From Clostridia bacterium (GTDB taxonomy: Bacteria; Bacillota; Clostridia; Oscillospirales; Acutalibacteraceae): a stretch of 64,000 nt of DNA. A program made the position numbers and the translations under genes. The notes beneath the pieces are model-generated. The model did no database searches. It was not told the DNA's origin and saw nothing but the letters and a program-made list of their open reading frames with translations. Of this stretch, positions 15,805 through 24,121 are shown piece after piece. Location of the stretch: the NCBI GenBank assembly GCA_024692685.1, contig JAILMJ010000053.1, positions 1-64,000 of the forward strand, written 5' to 3'. How positions within the stretch are numbered: the stretch's first letter is position 1; each line of letters opens with the position of its first letter.

Positions 15805-17226
15805 ATGTTGAAATTCGAACCGTTTTCCATTGCAGCACTTCAAAAGGCGATGCCGTATATCAAGAGGAATCCGTCACTTTGCGCCGATCTGTCCGCCGGG
15901 TACCTTTTTATGTGGCACGAAGGCAAAGACATTCAATTCTGCGAGTGGAATAACACCTTTCTTGTGCGTCAGAGTATAGGAGAACAGCCCGCATTCAGTT
16001 ATCCAATCGGCTCCGATCCAAACGGAATGCTGAACGAGCTGACTGAGTATGTTCACCATAACCATCTGCCGTTGCGTTTTTTTGCCGTGGATGAGGAAAC
16101 TCTCGGTAAAATCCGCTCCGATAAACCTCTGTCCCCGGCTATGTGGGCTTATGACAGACGCTGGAGCGACTATATTTATTCATTTGAAGAGGCCATATCG
16201 TTTAGAGGGAAAAAATTCAGCGGGCAAAGGAACCATATAAACAGGTTTAAAAAGCTTTACGGAGAACCCGACATACGGTTTCTGACTGCTGACGACCGGC
16301 CAAGTATCAAAGAATTCCTCGACAGGTACACAGAGGAGCATCCGAACCGGAACAAACTGGAAAGCCTGGAGCTCAAGCAAACAGAAAAGCTACTTGACGT
16401 CTGCGATTCCCTCGGTCTTTACGCCGCAGGTTTGTTTATCGACGGCGCTCCCGCGGCATTCAGCATCGGAGAAGTTGTCGGAGATATGCTCCTGATTCAT
16501 GTGGAAAAGGCGCTGACCCGGTTTGAAGGGATTTATCCGACCATGTATTCCGGATTTATTCATCTGGTCTCCGATCATCCGGAGCATCAGCTTAAATATA
16601 TCAACCGGGAGGATGATTCCGGAGACCCGGGGCTCCGTACCTCAAAAATGCAGTATCATCCTGTCGCTATGGCAAACAAATACCTCGTTCATATAGGTTC
16701 CCCGGCGGCGAAAATGGAGCCGGAATACTCCTTTTCATACGGAAGTGTTGTCCTTACTGAAATACGGGAAAGTGATAAGCAAAAATATCTGATACTGAAT
16801 ACCGATGTTGAAAACAATCGGTATTGGGGATATGATTACCGTGAGGATGTAAGCATTACAGGTCCGGTGGACGAAAACACATTTTATGACTCTGTTATGT
16901 ATGATATGAGTGCGGGTGATTCAATCAATTTCGCCGTTCGTCTTTCGGAAAACGGAGAAATGATCGGTGAGGCAATTCTATGGAATTTCACATCAGACAG
17001 TTTTGCCGAACTCGGCTGCCGCATACTGCCCGAATACCGGGGAAAAGGATACGGAAAAGCCGCTTTCGGAGCTGCAGCCGAATATGCCGCCCGACACCTG
17101 GATATCAAAATATACGCACGATGCTTCCGGGAAAATACGCCGTCATATCGGATGATTGTTGCAAACAAATTCAGGCAGATTTGTGAGAACGGGAAATATT
17201 TATATTTCAAACCAAGTCCGGCATAA
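15805..17226 (+). CDS. DUF2156 (LPG-synthase-like) domain fused to GNAT acetyltransferase
   Basis: The first ~290 residues match the DUF2156 domain, itself a tandem GNAT-like fold related to the C-terminal part of lysyl-phosphatidylglycerol synthases (motifs GYLFMWHEG, SGQRNHINRFKKLY, GDMLLIHVEKA, YINREDDSGDPGLRTSKMQYHP). The last ~160 residues are a GNAT N-acetyltransferase with the acetyl-CoA loop RILPEYRGKGYGKAA. Start: ATG 15805 has GAGG six bases upstream; ATG 15793 four codons earlier is the alternative. Fused proteins of this sort are annotated as acyltransferases of unknown substrate. Downstream is the thioredoxin-like gene on the same strand. Confidence 0.8.
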   Translation: MLKFEPFSIAALQKAMPYIKRNPSLCADLSAGYLFMWHEGKDIQFCEWNNTFLVRQSIGEQPAFSYPIGSDPNGMLNELTEYVHHNHLPLRFFAVDEETLGKIRSDKPLSPAMWAYDRRWSDYIYSFEEAISFRGKKFSGQRNHINRFKKLYGEPDIRFLTADDRPSIKEFLDRYTEEHPNRNKLESLELKQTEKLLDVCDSLGLYAAGLFIDGAPAAFSIGEVVGDMLLIHVEKALTRFEGIYPTMYSGFIHLVSDHPEHQLKYINREDDSGDPGLRTSKMQYHPVAMANKYLVHIGSPAAKMEPEYSFSYGSVVLTEIRESDKQKYLILNTDVENNRYWGYDYREDVSITGPVDENTFYDSVMYDMSAGDSINFAVRLSENGEMIGEAILWNFTSDSFAELGCRILPEYRGKGYGKAAFGAAAEYAARHLDIKIYARCFRENTPSYRMIVANKFRQICENGKYLYFKPSPA

Positions 17227-17291
17227 AGCCCTGAGCTTGAATTATGCTATACGGCACTGCGCGGCCGTCGATTGAAAAAGGAGAAACAAAA

Positions 17292-17573
17292 ATGAAAAAA
17301 CTGAAAATCTTTTATCTGAAAAACTGCCCTTATTGCAGGAAGGCGATGGATGCCGTAAATGAACTGAAAACGGAAAACCCGGAATATGATAAGATTGAAA
17401 CAGAGTGGATTGAAGAGACTGTTTGCCCGGATATTGCAAACAGCTATGATTACTACCGCGTGCCCAGTATTTTCTGCGGCGAAGAAAAGCTGTACGAATG
17501 CAGCCCGGGTGATGATTACGTTGAAATCAAGCGGCAAATGGAAAACGCTCTGAATGCCGCTGCTTCGCGGTGA
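17292..17573 (+). CDS. thioredoxin/glutaredoxin-like protein
   Basis: 93 residues with an N-terminal beta strand followed by the redox motif NCPYCRKA (Cys about 11 and 14) and a cis-Pro loop (YRVPSIFCG). The CPYC pair is the glutaredoxin signature; such small proteins reduce disulfides in the cytoplasm. A strong AAAAGGAG site precedes ATG 17292. Confidence 0.8.
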   Translation: MKKLKIFYLKNCPYCRKAMDAVNELKTENPEYDKIETEWIEETVCPDIANSYDYYRVPSIFCGEEKLYECSPGDDYVEIKRQMENALNAAASR

Positions 17574-17659
17574 AACAGATAAATTCCGGCTGCAGGTCCG
17601 AAAAATTTACGCAAATCGGGTCTGAGCAAGATATTATAACCGTTTTCCGGAGGTAAAAT

Positions 17660-18538
17660 ATGAAATCAAAGGTCTTCTTTACAAAAGAGATATCACCCGA
17701 AAAAGTTCTCTAAATGTATCGCCTGACCGGCAAAGCGCTTCCCGGCAAAACAGCGGCAAAACTGCACTCCGGCGAGGAAGGAAATCAGAATTTTCTCAGG
17801 CCGCAGTTTTGGAAGCCCATTATTGACAGCCTTGCCGCGACTGTTGTTGAATGCAATACCGCATACGACGGTGCCAGAAATGAAACCGCAAAGCATAAGG
17901 AACTTATGAAAAAACACGGCTGGGAGAAATACTTCAATATTGACATTATGGATGCCGAAGGTCCGGACCTGGAGTTACCCATTCCCGGCGGAAAAATCAT
18001 CCGGAAAGACTATGTTGGTAAAAACCTGGTCCGTTATGACTCAATGGTTGTACTTTCTCACTTCAAAGGACACCCTATGGGCGGATACGGCGGAGCGCTG
18101 AAACAGTTATCTATCGGCTGTGCCTCGTCTGCGGGTAAGGCATATATTCATTCCGGCGGAAAGCAGACCGCTCAGGAAGGGCTCTGGGGAAACACCTGCG
18201 GGCAGGATGACTTCCTCGAAGCAATGGCAGACGCCGCCTCGGCAGTGGTTGAATTCTTCAAGGGAAATATGGTATTTGTAAATGTAATGAAAAATATGTC
18301 GGTCGATTGCGACTGCTGTGCGGTTGCGGAAGATCCTTGTTTGCAGGATATGGGTATTCTTGTTTCAACGGATCCGGTTGCCGTTGACCAGGCGTGCATA
18401 GACAGGGTCTACGGCAGTAACGATCCCGGCAAAGCGCACTTTATCGAAAGAGTTGAAAGCAGACACGGCATTCATACAATAGAGGCGGCCGCAGCGCTTG
18501 GCTTCGGGTCAAGAGAATATGAACTGACAGAGGTTTAA
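17660..18538 (+). pseudogene. DUF362 protein with an in-frame TAA after codon 17
   Basis: CCGGAGG and ATG 17660 open a frame MKSKVFFTKEISPEKVL that stops at TAA 17711-17713; the very next codon is ATG and the same frame continues for 274 codons with the full DUF362 body (AKLHSGEEGNQNFLRPQFW, SHFKGHPMGGYGGALKQL, MKNMSVDCDCCAVAEDPC). DUF362 proteins are iron-sulfur-linked proteins of uncertain role. In known relatives the region spanned by the stop is continuous, so one base change (for example AAA or GAA to TAA) broke the gene. Translation restarting at ATG 17714 could give a protein lacking the first strand. Sequencing error is also possible. Confidence 0.75.
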
Positions 18539-18597
18539 ACTCCGGTCCTGAGAATCGCAGCGGAATTTTATCCGCGTCATCTGTTCGGCAGAAATAA

Positions 18598-18629
18598 AGC
18601 AGGCACCGTAAAAAACAGTGCCTGCTTTT
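18598..18629. terminator. bidirectional terminator
   Basis: AGCAGGCAC pairs with GTGCCTGCT around an A-rich loop, followed by TTTT on the plus strand and TTT on the minus strand. It lies between the converging DUF362 and MATE genes. Confidence 0.8.
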
Positions 18630-18683
18630 CAATATGGATTACAGTCGCGGGAAAACTTTATACTCTGTCCGCTCCGTACGGTT

Positions 18684-20084
18684 TTATTCGTTTACGGATT
18701 TGAAGTCCTGCTCCCTCGTGAGGTTCTTCATCCAGTTGAAGCGGTTGATTTTCACAACAGCAACAAAGCATTTCAGAATCTGGTCACATTTGAGACAGGC
18801 AAAAACCACCCAGGCGGGCGCGCCGAGATATAATGCTGTAATTGCCGATGGAAGGACAACTCCGAACACAAATATTATGTCGTTCTTGAACACAAAAGCT
18901 ATATCACCGCCGGATTTTACCAGTCCGAAAAGGCAGGCCGCCTGATAGCAGGTGCCCACAATTGTGACAGAAAGCACGGTGCAGAACTGCATGGCGTAAT
19001 GAGCCGCCTGAGGCGTTATACCCGAATAGAACGAAATAAACGGCGCTTTGATAACCGTGAGAAACAGACCTGTGAGTATGCCGACGCCGAGGAACAGAAC
19101 CTGAGTGGTTCCGGCATATTCTTTCATAAGCTCCGTTTTGCCCGCGCCTACGGTTTTGCCTGTAATGACACCCACGGCGGAGGACATACCATTCATTGTC
19201 ACATAAGCAAAAGAGTTCAGATTATTGGCAACGCTCGCCGCCGCTATCACAGATTGATTCAACCTGCCGAGAATTATGGAGTTGCCCATAAGGTTTACGC
19301 TCCATACGACATTCCCGCCTACTATCGGCAGACCGTAGCGGATAAAATCCTTACGCAGAAGAGAGTCTGTTCTGAAGAAATCGGCAGGCTTCATCTTCAG
19401 TTTTTTGTCTGCTGAAAACACATATATTCCTATAGTGAAGGTTTCCGCAATGCGCGAGATAAGCGTTGCAAGAGCCGCGCCGCGAATGCCCATAGCCGGC
19501 AGCCCGAATTTTCCGAAAATGAGGGCGTAGTTAAGGAAGATATTTATTACGAGCGAAATTGCAGAAACAATCATACCGATATTTGCCTGCTCAACGCTTC
19601 GCATTGCGGCAATAAGCGCCTGAGTGAGGCAAAAGAAGGCGTAAGAAAAGCAGACGGTACGAAGGTAGGTTACACCGTCGGCAATTACCTGACCGTCATG
19701 GGTGAAAATGCCTATGATAAAGGAAGGAAAACACGTACAGGCAACCGTCAGAATCAGGCCGATAGCCAGCGAAAAATGCGTACCTATGGAAACTATTCGT
19801 TTAATGCTTTCCGTATCTTTTTTGCCCCAATACTGAGCGGCAAGCACGAGGATTGCGCCCTCAACGCCTCCCGAAAACATCTGTAAAAATGTCTGAAGCT
19901 GACCGCCCATATAGACGCCGGATACCGCCGAGTCTCCGAGAGAGCTCACCATTATATTGTCGGCAAAGCCGACGGCAAATGTAATAAGATTCTGCAGCGC
20001 GACGGGGATTGCAAGAGCAACGAGGGTGCGGTAAAATGATTTGTCGCGCGTAAAAATATGAATCCTTCCAGATTTGTTATCCAT
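18684..20084 (-). CDS. MATE family multidrug efflux transporter
   Basis: From ATG 20084 (GGGGG site seven bases upstream) the product is 466 residues with about 12 transmembrane segments and the MATE pattern (ALPVALQNLITFAVGFADNIMV near the N-terminus, repeated in the second half as VGGNVVWSVNLMGNSIILGRL). MATE proteins export drugs and cationic compounds using Na+ or H+ gradients. A sigma-A-like promoter lies upstream. Confidence 0.9.
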   Translation of the reverse strand: MDNKSGRIHIFTRDKSFYRTLVALAIPVALQNLITFAVGFADNIMVSSLGDSAVSGVYMGGQLQTFLQMFSGGVEGAILVLAAQYWGKKDTESIKRIVSIGTHFSLAIGLILTVACTCFPSFIIGIFTHDGQVIADGVTYLRTVCFSYAFFCLTQALIAAMRSVEQANIGMIVSAISLVINIFLNYALIFGKFGLPAMGIRGAALATLISRIAETFTIGIYVFSADKKLKMKPADFFRTDSLLRKDFIRYGLPIVGGNVVWSVNLMGNSIILGRLNQSVIAAASVANNLNSFAYVTMNGMSSAVGVITGKTVGAGKTELMKEYAGTTQVLFLGVGILTGLFLTVIKAPFISFYSGITPQAAHYAMQFCTVLSVTIVGTCYQAACLFGLVKSGGDIAFVFKNDIIFVFGVVLPSAITALYLGAPAWVVFACLKCDQILKCFVAVVKINRFNWMKNLTREQDFKSVNE

Positions 20085-20121
20085 ATAATACCCCCGTTTC
20101 CTGTTTGTGTTTCGATTAGAT

Positions 20122-20150
20122 ATTATAAAACCGTACTGCTTTAAATGCAA
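20122..20150 (-). promoter_or_regulatory. sigma-A-type promoter of the MATE gene
   Basis: Minus strand: TTGCAT, 17-base spacer, TATAAT, 38 bases upstream of the start codon. Confidence 0.65.
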
Positions 20151-20259
20151 TATTCAGGCACAAAATAACTCTGTATTTTTTCCTGATTCTGAGTCTTTAT
20201 TTTTTTGATTTAAGCTGTTATAATAAAAACCGAAATAAAATGAAAAGGAGATGAAGCGT

Positions 20260-20679
20260 GTGGATTTAAAGAAAGCGGAAAAATTTATTGACAGGCAAAA
20301 TGTCAGTTTTATCGGTTCGGTTGACGGCGAAGGTTATCCCAATATGAAAGCGATGCTCAAACCCAGGAAGCGTAACAGGCTGAAAGAGTTCTGGTTTTCC
20401 ACTAACACTTCATCCATGAGGGTCAAACAATATCAGGAAAATCCCAACGCCTGTATTTATTTTTACCGTAAAGGCCTTATCAAATATACCGGAATAATGC
20501 TTACGGGAAAAATGGAAGTGTTAACCGACAGTGAAACCAAGAATATGATTTGGAAAAAGGGAGACACGGTTTTCTATAAGGGCGGCGTCACCGACCCTGA
20601 CTATTGCGTTTTGAAATTCACCGCCTCAGAGGGCAGATATTATTGCGATTTAAAAACAGAAAGTTTTAAAGTAGATTGA
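20260..20679 (+). CDS. pyridoxamine-phosphate-oxidase-like (split-barrel flavin) protein
   Basis: 139 residues with the split-barrel pattern NVSFIGSVDGEGYPNMKAMLKP...FWFSTNTSSMRVKQYQENPNACIYFY, as in general-stress and FMN-binding PNPOx-like proteins. Start: GTG 20260 lies nine bases after AAGGAG; the in-frame ATG 20251 directly abuts that site and is unlikely to be used. Cofactor binding is inferred. Confidence 0.8.
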   Translation: MDLKKAEKFIDRQNVSFIGSVDGEGYPNMKAMLKPRKRNRLKEFWFSTNTSSMRVKQYQENPNACIYFYRKGLIKYTGIMLTGKMEVLTDSETKNMIWKKGDTVFYKGGVTDPDYCVLKFTASEGRYYCDLKTESFKVD

Positions 20680-20717
20680 CAGACCTCAAACCAATACCGG
20701 CAAAAGGAGAAACGGAA

Positions 20718-21242
20718 ATGGAATTGATAAAGAGTTTTTCGGTAGATCACACCCGCATAATACCCGGCATATTTTTAAGCAGGACCGACAGTTTAGGCGA
20801 GTATTCGGTTACGACTTACGATATAAGACTCAAAAAGCCAAACAGGGAGCCGGCAATAGATGTTGCGGCGATGCATTCTCTTGAGCACATCATTGCAACT
20901 TACCTGCGCAACGACCCCGAATGGAAAGATGAGGTCGTTTACTGGGGACCGATGGGCTGCCTTACCGGGTTTTATCTTATACTCAAGGGCAACCGCGCTC
21001 CCCGGGAGATTTACGCGCTGATGCTGAAGTCTTTCAGGTATGTTGAAGAAGTACGGGAAGTACCCGGCGCCACACCGGTGAGCTGCGGAAACTACCTTAT
21101 GCATAACCTTGAAACGGCAAAATGGTACGCAAGAGAATTCGCGGATTATCTTGAAGCAAACGCGGAAAACAGCGGAATATTCGAATATCCCGGAACAGAA
21201 CGGCTTGTAACGGATGACGGGCAGAATTTCTACGATTCATAA
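20718..21242 (+). CDS. luxS: S-ribosylhomocysteine lyase LuxS
   Basis: 174 residues, slightly longer than the usual ~157. It has the iron-binding HSLEH motif (His53, His57) and Cys123 in TPVSCGNYLMHNLE, plus Cys81 in GPMGCLTGFY, which match the metal ligands and catalytic Cys of LuxS. The enzyme cleaves S-ribosylhomocysteine to homocysteine and DPD, the precursor of autoinducer-2, so the cell likely recycles S-adenosylmethionine by the Pfs-LuxS route. AAAAGGAG precedes ATG 20718 with ten bases. Confidence 0.95.
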   Translation: MELIKSFSVDHTRIIPGIFLSRTDSLGEYSVTTYDIRLKKPNREPAIDVAAMHSLEHIIATYLRNDPEWKDEVVYWGPMGCLTGFYLILKGNRAPREIYALMLKSFRYVEEVREVPGATPVSCGNYLMHNLETAKWYAREFADYLEANAENSGIFEYPGTERLVTDDGQNFYDS

Positions 21243-21285
21243 TTAACCCTCAAAACATAATCAGACTGTCAAGGCGGATAATCTC

Positions 21286-21909
21286 ATGAAAAAGATACTT
21301 ATCGGCGTTTTAATACTGGCTGCTGTTATACTCATATTCGTAAAAAAGCCTGCCGGTAACAAAAGCAGAAGCATAGCCGGAATACCGGCGCCCATACAGT
21401 CCGCCGCAACGGGCGGCACTTCTTTCGAAAAAGACGGGTATAAGGTATCAATCAAATACAAGGCTGATTACACCGTCGAGGCGCTTGTGCTGAGCACCCA
21501 CAGCTATTTCTCCGGCAGTATCACCGACAAACTTGCCCCGAAGGATCTCGCGCTCGGCTGGGGCACCGTGGCCGAATATAACGACAGAATAGATTTTCAC
21601 TGGAGCCAGAGCGGCAGATGGTATCACTGGCGGGTTGACGACAGTTCTGTTCTCGGACCTGTGGGCGGAATTTCGGGCGTAAGCAAACAATCGGCAAATA
21701 ACCATCTCATAGCGTCAACAGAAACAATACAAAAGCTGATTGAAAATGTTAAAACCGGAGGCCATATCAGAATAACCGGTTATCTGATTGATTTGCGTGC
21801 GGAAAAAGATGACGGCACTTATTATACCTGGAGCTCAAGCACCTCGCGTGACGACACCGGTGACGGTTCATGTGAACTTATCTATGTCACAAAATTTGAA
21901 AACGTGTAA
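21286..21909 (+). CDS. hypothetical membrane-anchored protein
   Basis: 207 residues with an N-terminal hydrophobic helix (about 3-20) followed by a Lys/Arg turn and a soluble domain outside the cell with a Trp/Tyr-rich core (WGTVAEYNDRIDFHWSQSG) and a conserved-looking end STSRDDTGDGSCELIYV. The segment may be an uncleaved anchor. I do not recognise a family. It follows luxS by 43 bases in the same direction. Confidence 0.65.
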   Translation: MKKILIGVLILAAVILIFVKKPAGNKSRSIAGIPAPIQSAATGGTSFEKDGYKVSIKYKADYTVEALVLSTHSYFSGSITDKLAPKDLALGWGTVAEYNDRIDFHWSQSGRWYHWRVDDSSVLGPVGGISGVSKQSANNHLIASTETIQKLIENVKTGGHIRITGYLIDLRAEKDDGTYYTWSSSTSRDDTGDGSCELIYVTKFENV

Positions 21910-21960
21910 AACAAGAACTCCCTTTCGAATAACTGCAAAATAAACATACAGAATAAAGGA

Positions 21961-21989
21961 CAGCACCCGTCGGTTTAAGGCGGGTGCTG
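21961..21989 (+). terminator. terminator after the membrane-anchored protein gene
   Basis: CAGCACCCG pairs with CGGGTGCTG around a short loop; TT tail only, so efficiency is moderate. Confidence 0.6.
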
Positions 21990-22110
21990 TTAATGCTGTA
22001 TTATCGGAACATAAGCGGAATAAAACTCGGTCTAAGTTTCGTTTGCCTGAATGAGCACGGAGCTCTGATTGAATTCTTTTATCGGTTCATCGGCTGCCCT
22101 ATGAACAGAA

Positions 22111-23250
22111 TCAAGACGAAAAGGTGTAAGTATAATCACCGCGCATCGTTCCTTCGTTGTCGTAGCTCTCAACATAAATTTCGCTGTCACGGATATTCAC
22201 CATGGTCGCGATATAGCGGTCGTCTCCGTTCTTGCCCCCGTCGAGCATCAAAGGAAATGAAGCCTGATCCTTACTGTATTCAAAGTTTATCCGGTGCTTA
22301 TGACCGGCTATGAAAAGATCGATTCCGAGGTATTCGAGAATCTCCGACCAGTTATTGCCGTAACGGTCGCTGAGTCTCGGTATATGGGCAATACCTATTC
22401 TGTATTTTGCATCTTCATCAAGAGTCAGCGATCTCATCCACTCCGTTTCACGCGCAATGTAAGAGGTATAATCGACAAGCCCGCTGTAAGAGAAATCCGA
22501 ATCAGATTTATCCTCACCAGAATCAAGACACAAAAACTGAACGGGACCGTAATTACAGGTAAAATACATTCCGCCTGTTGAGGTCTTGAATATTTCAACA
22601 GCCTCGGAACCGTATTCACCCCTGTTTTCGTGATTGCCTCTTGTGTAAATCACGGGAATGCTTCCGTCAGAGAAACGGTAGGCGTAGGACAGAACCTGTT
22701 TGAATTTATAAGCCGCAGTCATAAAGCTGACCGCATCGCCGTTCATAATAATCAAATCGGCATCCTTATTGAGGTTTTTCACCGCTTTTGCCGCAGCGGA
22801 GGGGTTTTCGTGAATATCCGAGAGGAAGAGAACATGTATCTCGTCCTGACCTGAATATCCTCTGAACGCAACCGGTTTCGAAGAGACTGTTCTTCCCTTT
22901 ACGGCAACATAGGCGCGCCTCGTGCCGACATACTGCGAGTGATATGTGTATGTGTTGCCGTCAAGATGCTCCTTCGGGATACGCACGCTGTGAATACTGT
23001 CAGTGGAACGGATTACTCCGTTGCTCTCGTCTTTTACCGTGTATTCTTCGCCCCCGTAGTTATAAGTGACGTAACCTGTACCCGGCAGAGATGTTGACCA
23101 GATTACCGTATACATATTATCTCCGGTCTCAAACACGGACGCTCCGTTATCTATACAGAAGATAACAGTATTGAACGGAAGGGCAAAAGCGGACTGGATA
23201 ACAATCAATGCAGAAACTATCACGTTAAAAACCATATTTATTATATACAT
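22111..23250 (-). CDS. calcineurin-like metallophosphoesterase, exported
   Basis: 379 residues with an N-terminal hydrophobic segment, a fibronectin-like N-domain typical of purple-acid-phosphatase relatives, and the metal-binding series SDIHENPS, GDAVS, RGNHENRG, HIPR and AGHKHR at the positions expected for the calcineurin fold. Likely an extracellular or surface phosphoesterase. ATG 23250 is preferred (GGGGTGA five bases before it); an in-frame GTG overlaps that site. One of three metallophosphoesterase genes in this window (also 39383 and 54440), pointing to phosphate scavenging. Confidence 0.85.
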   Translation of the reverse strand: MYIINMVFNVIVSALIVIQSAFALPFNTVIFCIDNGASVFETGDNMYTVIWSTSLPGTGYVTYNYGGEEYTVKDESNGVIRSTDSIHSVRIPKEHLDGNTYTYHSQYVGTRRAYVAVKGRTVSSKPVAFRGYSGQDEIHVLFLSDIHENPSAAAKAVKNLNKDADLIIMNGDAVSFMTAAYKFKQVLSYAYRFSDGSIPVIYTRGNHENRGEYGSEAVEIFKTSTGGMYFTCNYGPVQFLCLDSGEDKSDSDFSYSGLVDYTSYIARETEWMRSLTLDEDAKYRIGIAHIPRLSDRYGNNWSEILEYLGIDLFIAGHKHRINFEYSKDQASFPLMLDGGKNGDDRYIATMVNIRDSEIYVESYDNEGTMRGDYTYTFSS

Positions 23251-23295
23251 ATTATTCACCCCGTATCTGCTGATAAATTTTCTTTTATCGCTTTG

Positions 23296-23324
23296 ATTAT
23301 AAGGGATTACGGCATCTGTGTAAA
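23296..23324 (-). promoter_or_regulatory. sigma-A-type promoter of the metallophosphoesterase gene
   Basis: Minus strand: TTTACA, 17-base spacer, TATAAT, about 45 bases before the start codon. Confidence 0.7.
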
Positions 23325-23425
23325 GCTTTTTTTGCCATATTTTTTCTTTGTTTCCAATAGGGAATTATAAGCGCCTTTTCAAGCTTTTTTTGCGAAAAAA
23401 TACGCTCCGGGAGCAAAACACACTC

Positions 23426-23454
23426 TTTAAAAAGCCGAAATAATGTATTATAAT
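23426..23454 (+). promoter_or_regulatory. candidate promoter of the flavin reductase gene
   Basis: TTTAAA, 17-base spacer, TATAAT, 39 bases before ATG 23494. The -35 hexamer is weak. Confidence 0.5.
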
Positions 23455-23493
23455 ATAGAGAATATAAAATATACTTGAAAGTGAGGAAAAACA

Positions 23494-24066
23494 ATGAAAA
23501 AAGATTTAGGTGTTGTTACCGCAATTTATCCGATGCCGGTCCTTATGGTTGCCGCATACGATGAGAACGGAAAAGTAAATGTTATGAACGCGGCATGGGG
23601 ACAGATTTGCGATATGGATAAAATCATTCTCTTCATCGGTGAGGGAAAGAAAACCAGGCTCAATATTGAAACAAGCAAGGCTTTCACGGTTGCGCTTGCG
23701 GACGAGGCACATATGGATGCAGCCGATTTCTTCGGCATTGCCTCCGGCAATAAAATCAATGACAAGTTTGAGCGCACCGGCTATCACGCCTTAAAGAGCG
23801 ACAAAGTCAACGCCCCCGTTATTGAAGAATTCCCTGTTGCAATGGAGTGCGAACTGCTCGACTTTCTTAAAACAGAATATGTTCACGGAATTGTAGGAAA
23901 AATCGTGAACGTCAAGGCCGATGAGGCAGTCCTCTCCGAAAACGGGAAAATCGACCCGGCAAAACTTCACGCTCTGACTTTCGACACCTTCCAGAGCGGA
24001 TATTACGCAACAGGCGAAAAGGTGGGCAAGGCCTGGAACGCGGGCGCAAAGCTTATGAAGGGATAA
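23494..24066 (+). CDS. flavin reductase family (FMN-binding) protein
   Basis: 190 residues with the flavin reductase split-barrel pattern: AIYPMPVLMVAAYDENGKVNVMNAAWGQI near the start and SKAFTVALADEAHMDAADFFG in the middle. Relatives bind FMN and pass electrons from NAD(P)H or partner proteins, often in anaerobes as rubredoxin-linked or stand-alone reductases. The exact partner is unknown. Confidence 0.85.
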   Translation: MKKDLGVVTAIYPMPVLMVAAYDENGKVNVMNAAWGQICDMDKIILFIGEGKKTRLNIETSKAFTVALADEAHMDAADFFGIASGNKINDKFERTGYHALKSDKVNAPVIEEFPVAMECELLDFLKTEYVHGIVGKIVNVKADEAVLSENGKIDPAKLHALTFDTFQSGYYATGEKVGKAWNAGAKLMKG

Positions 24067-24121
24067 GCCTTTATTTACAACAGACACACAAATCAAATAA
24101 CGGAATTGGATAAAACAGCCT

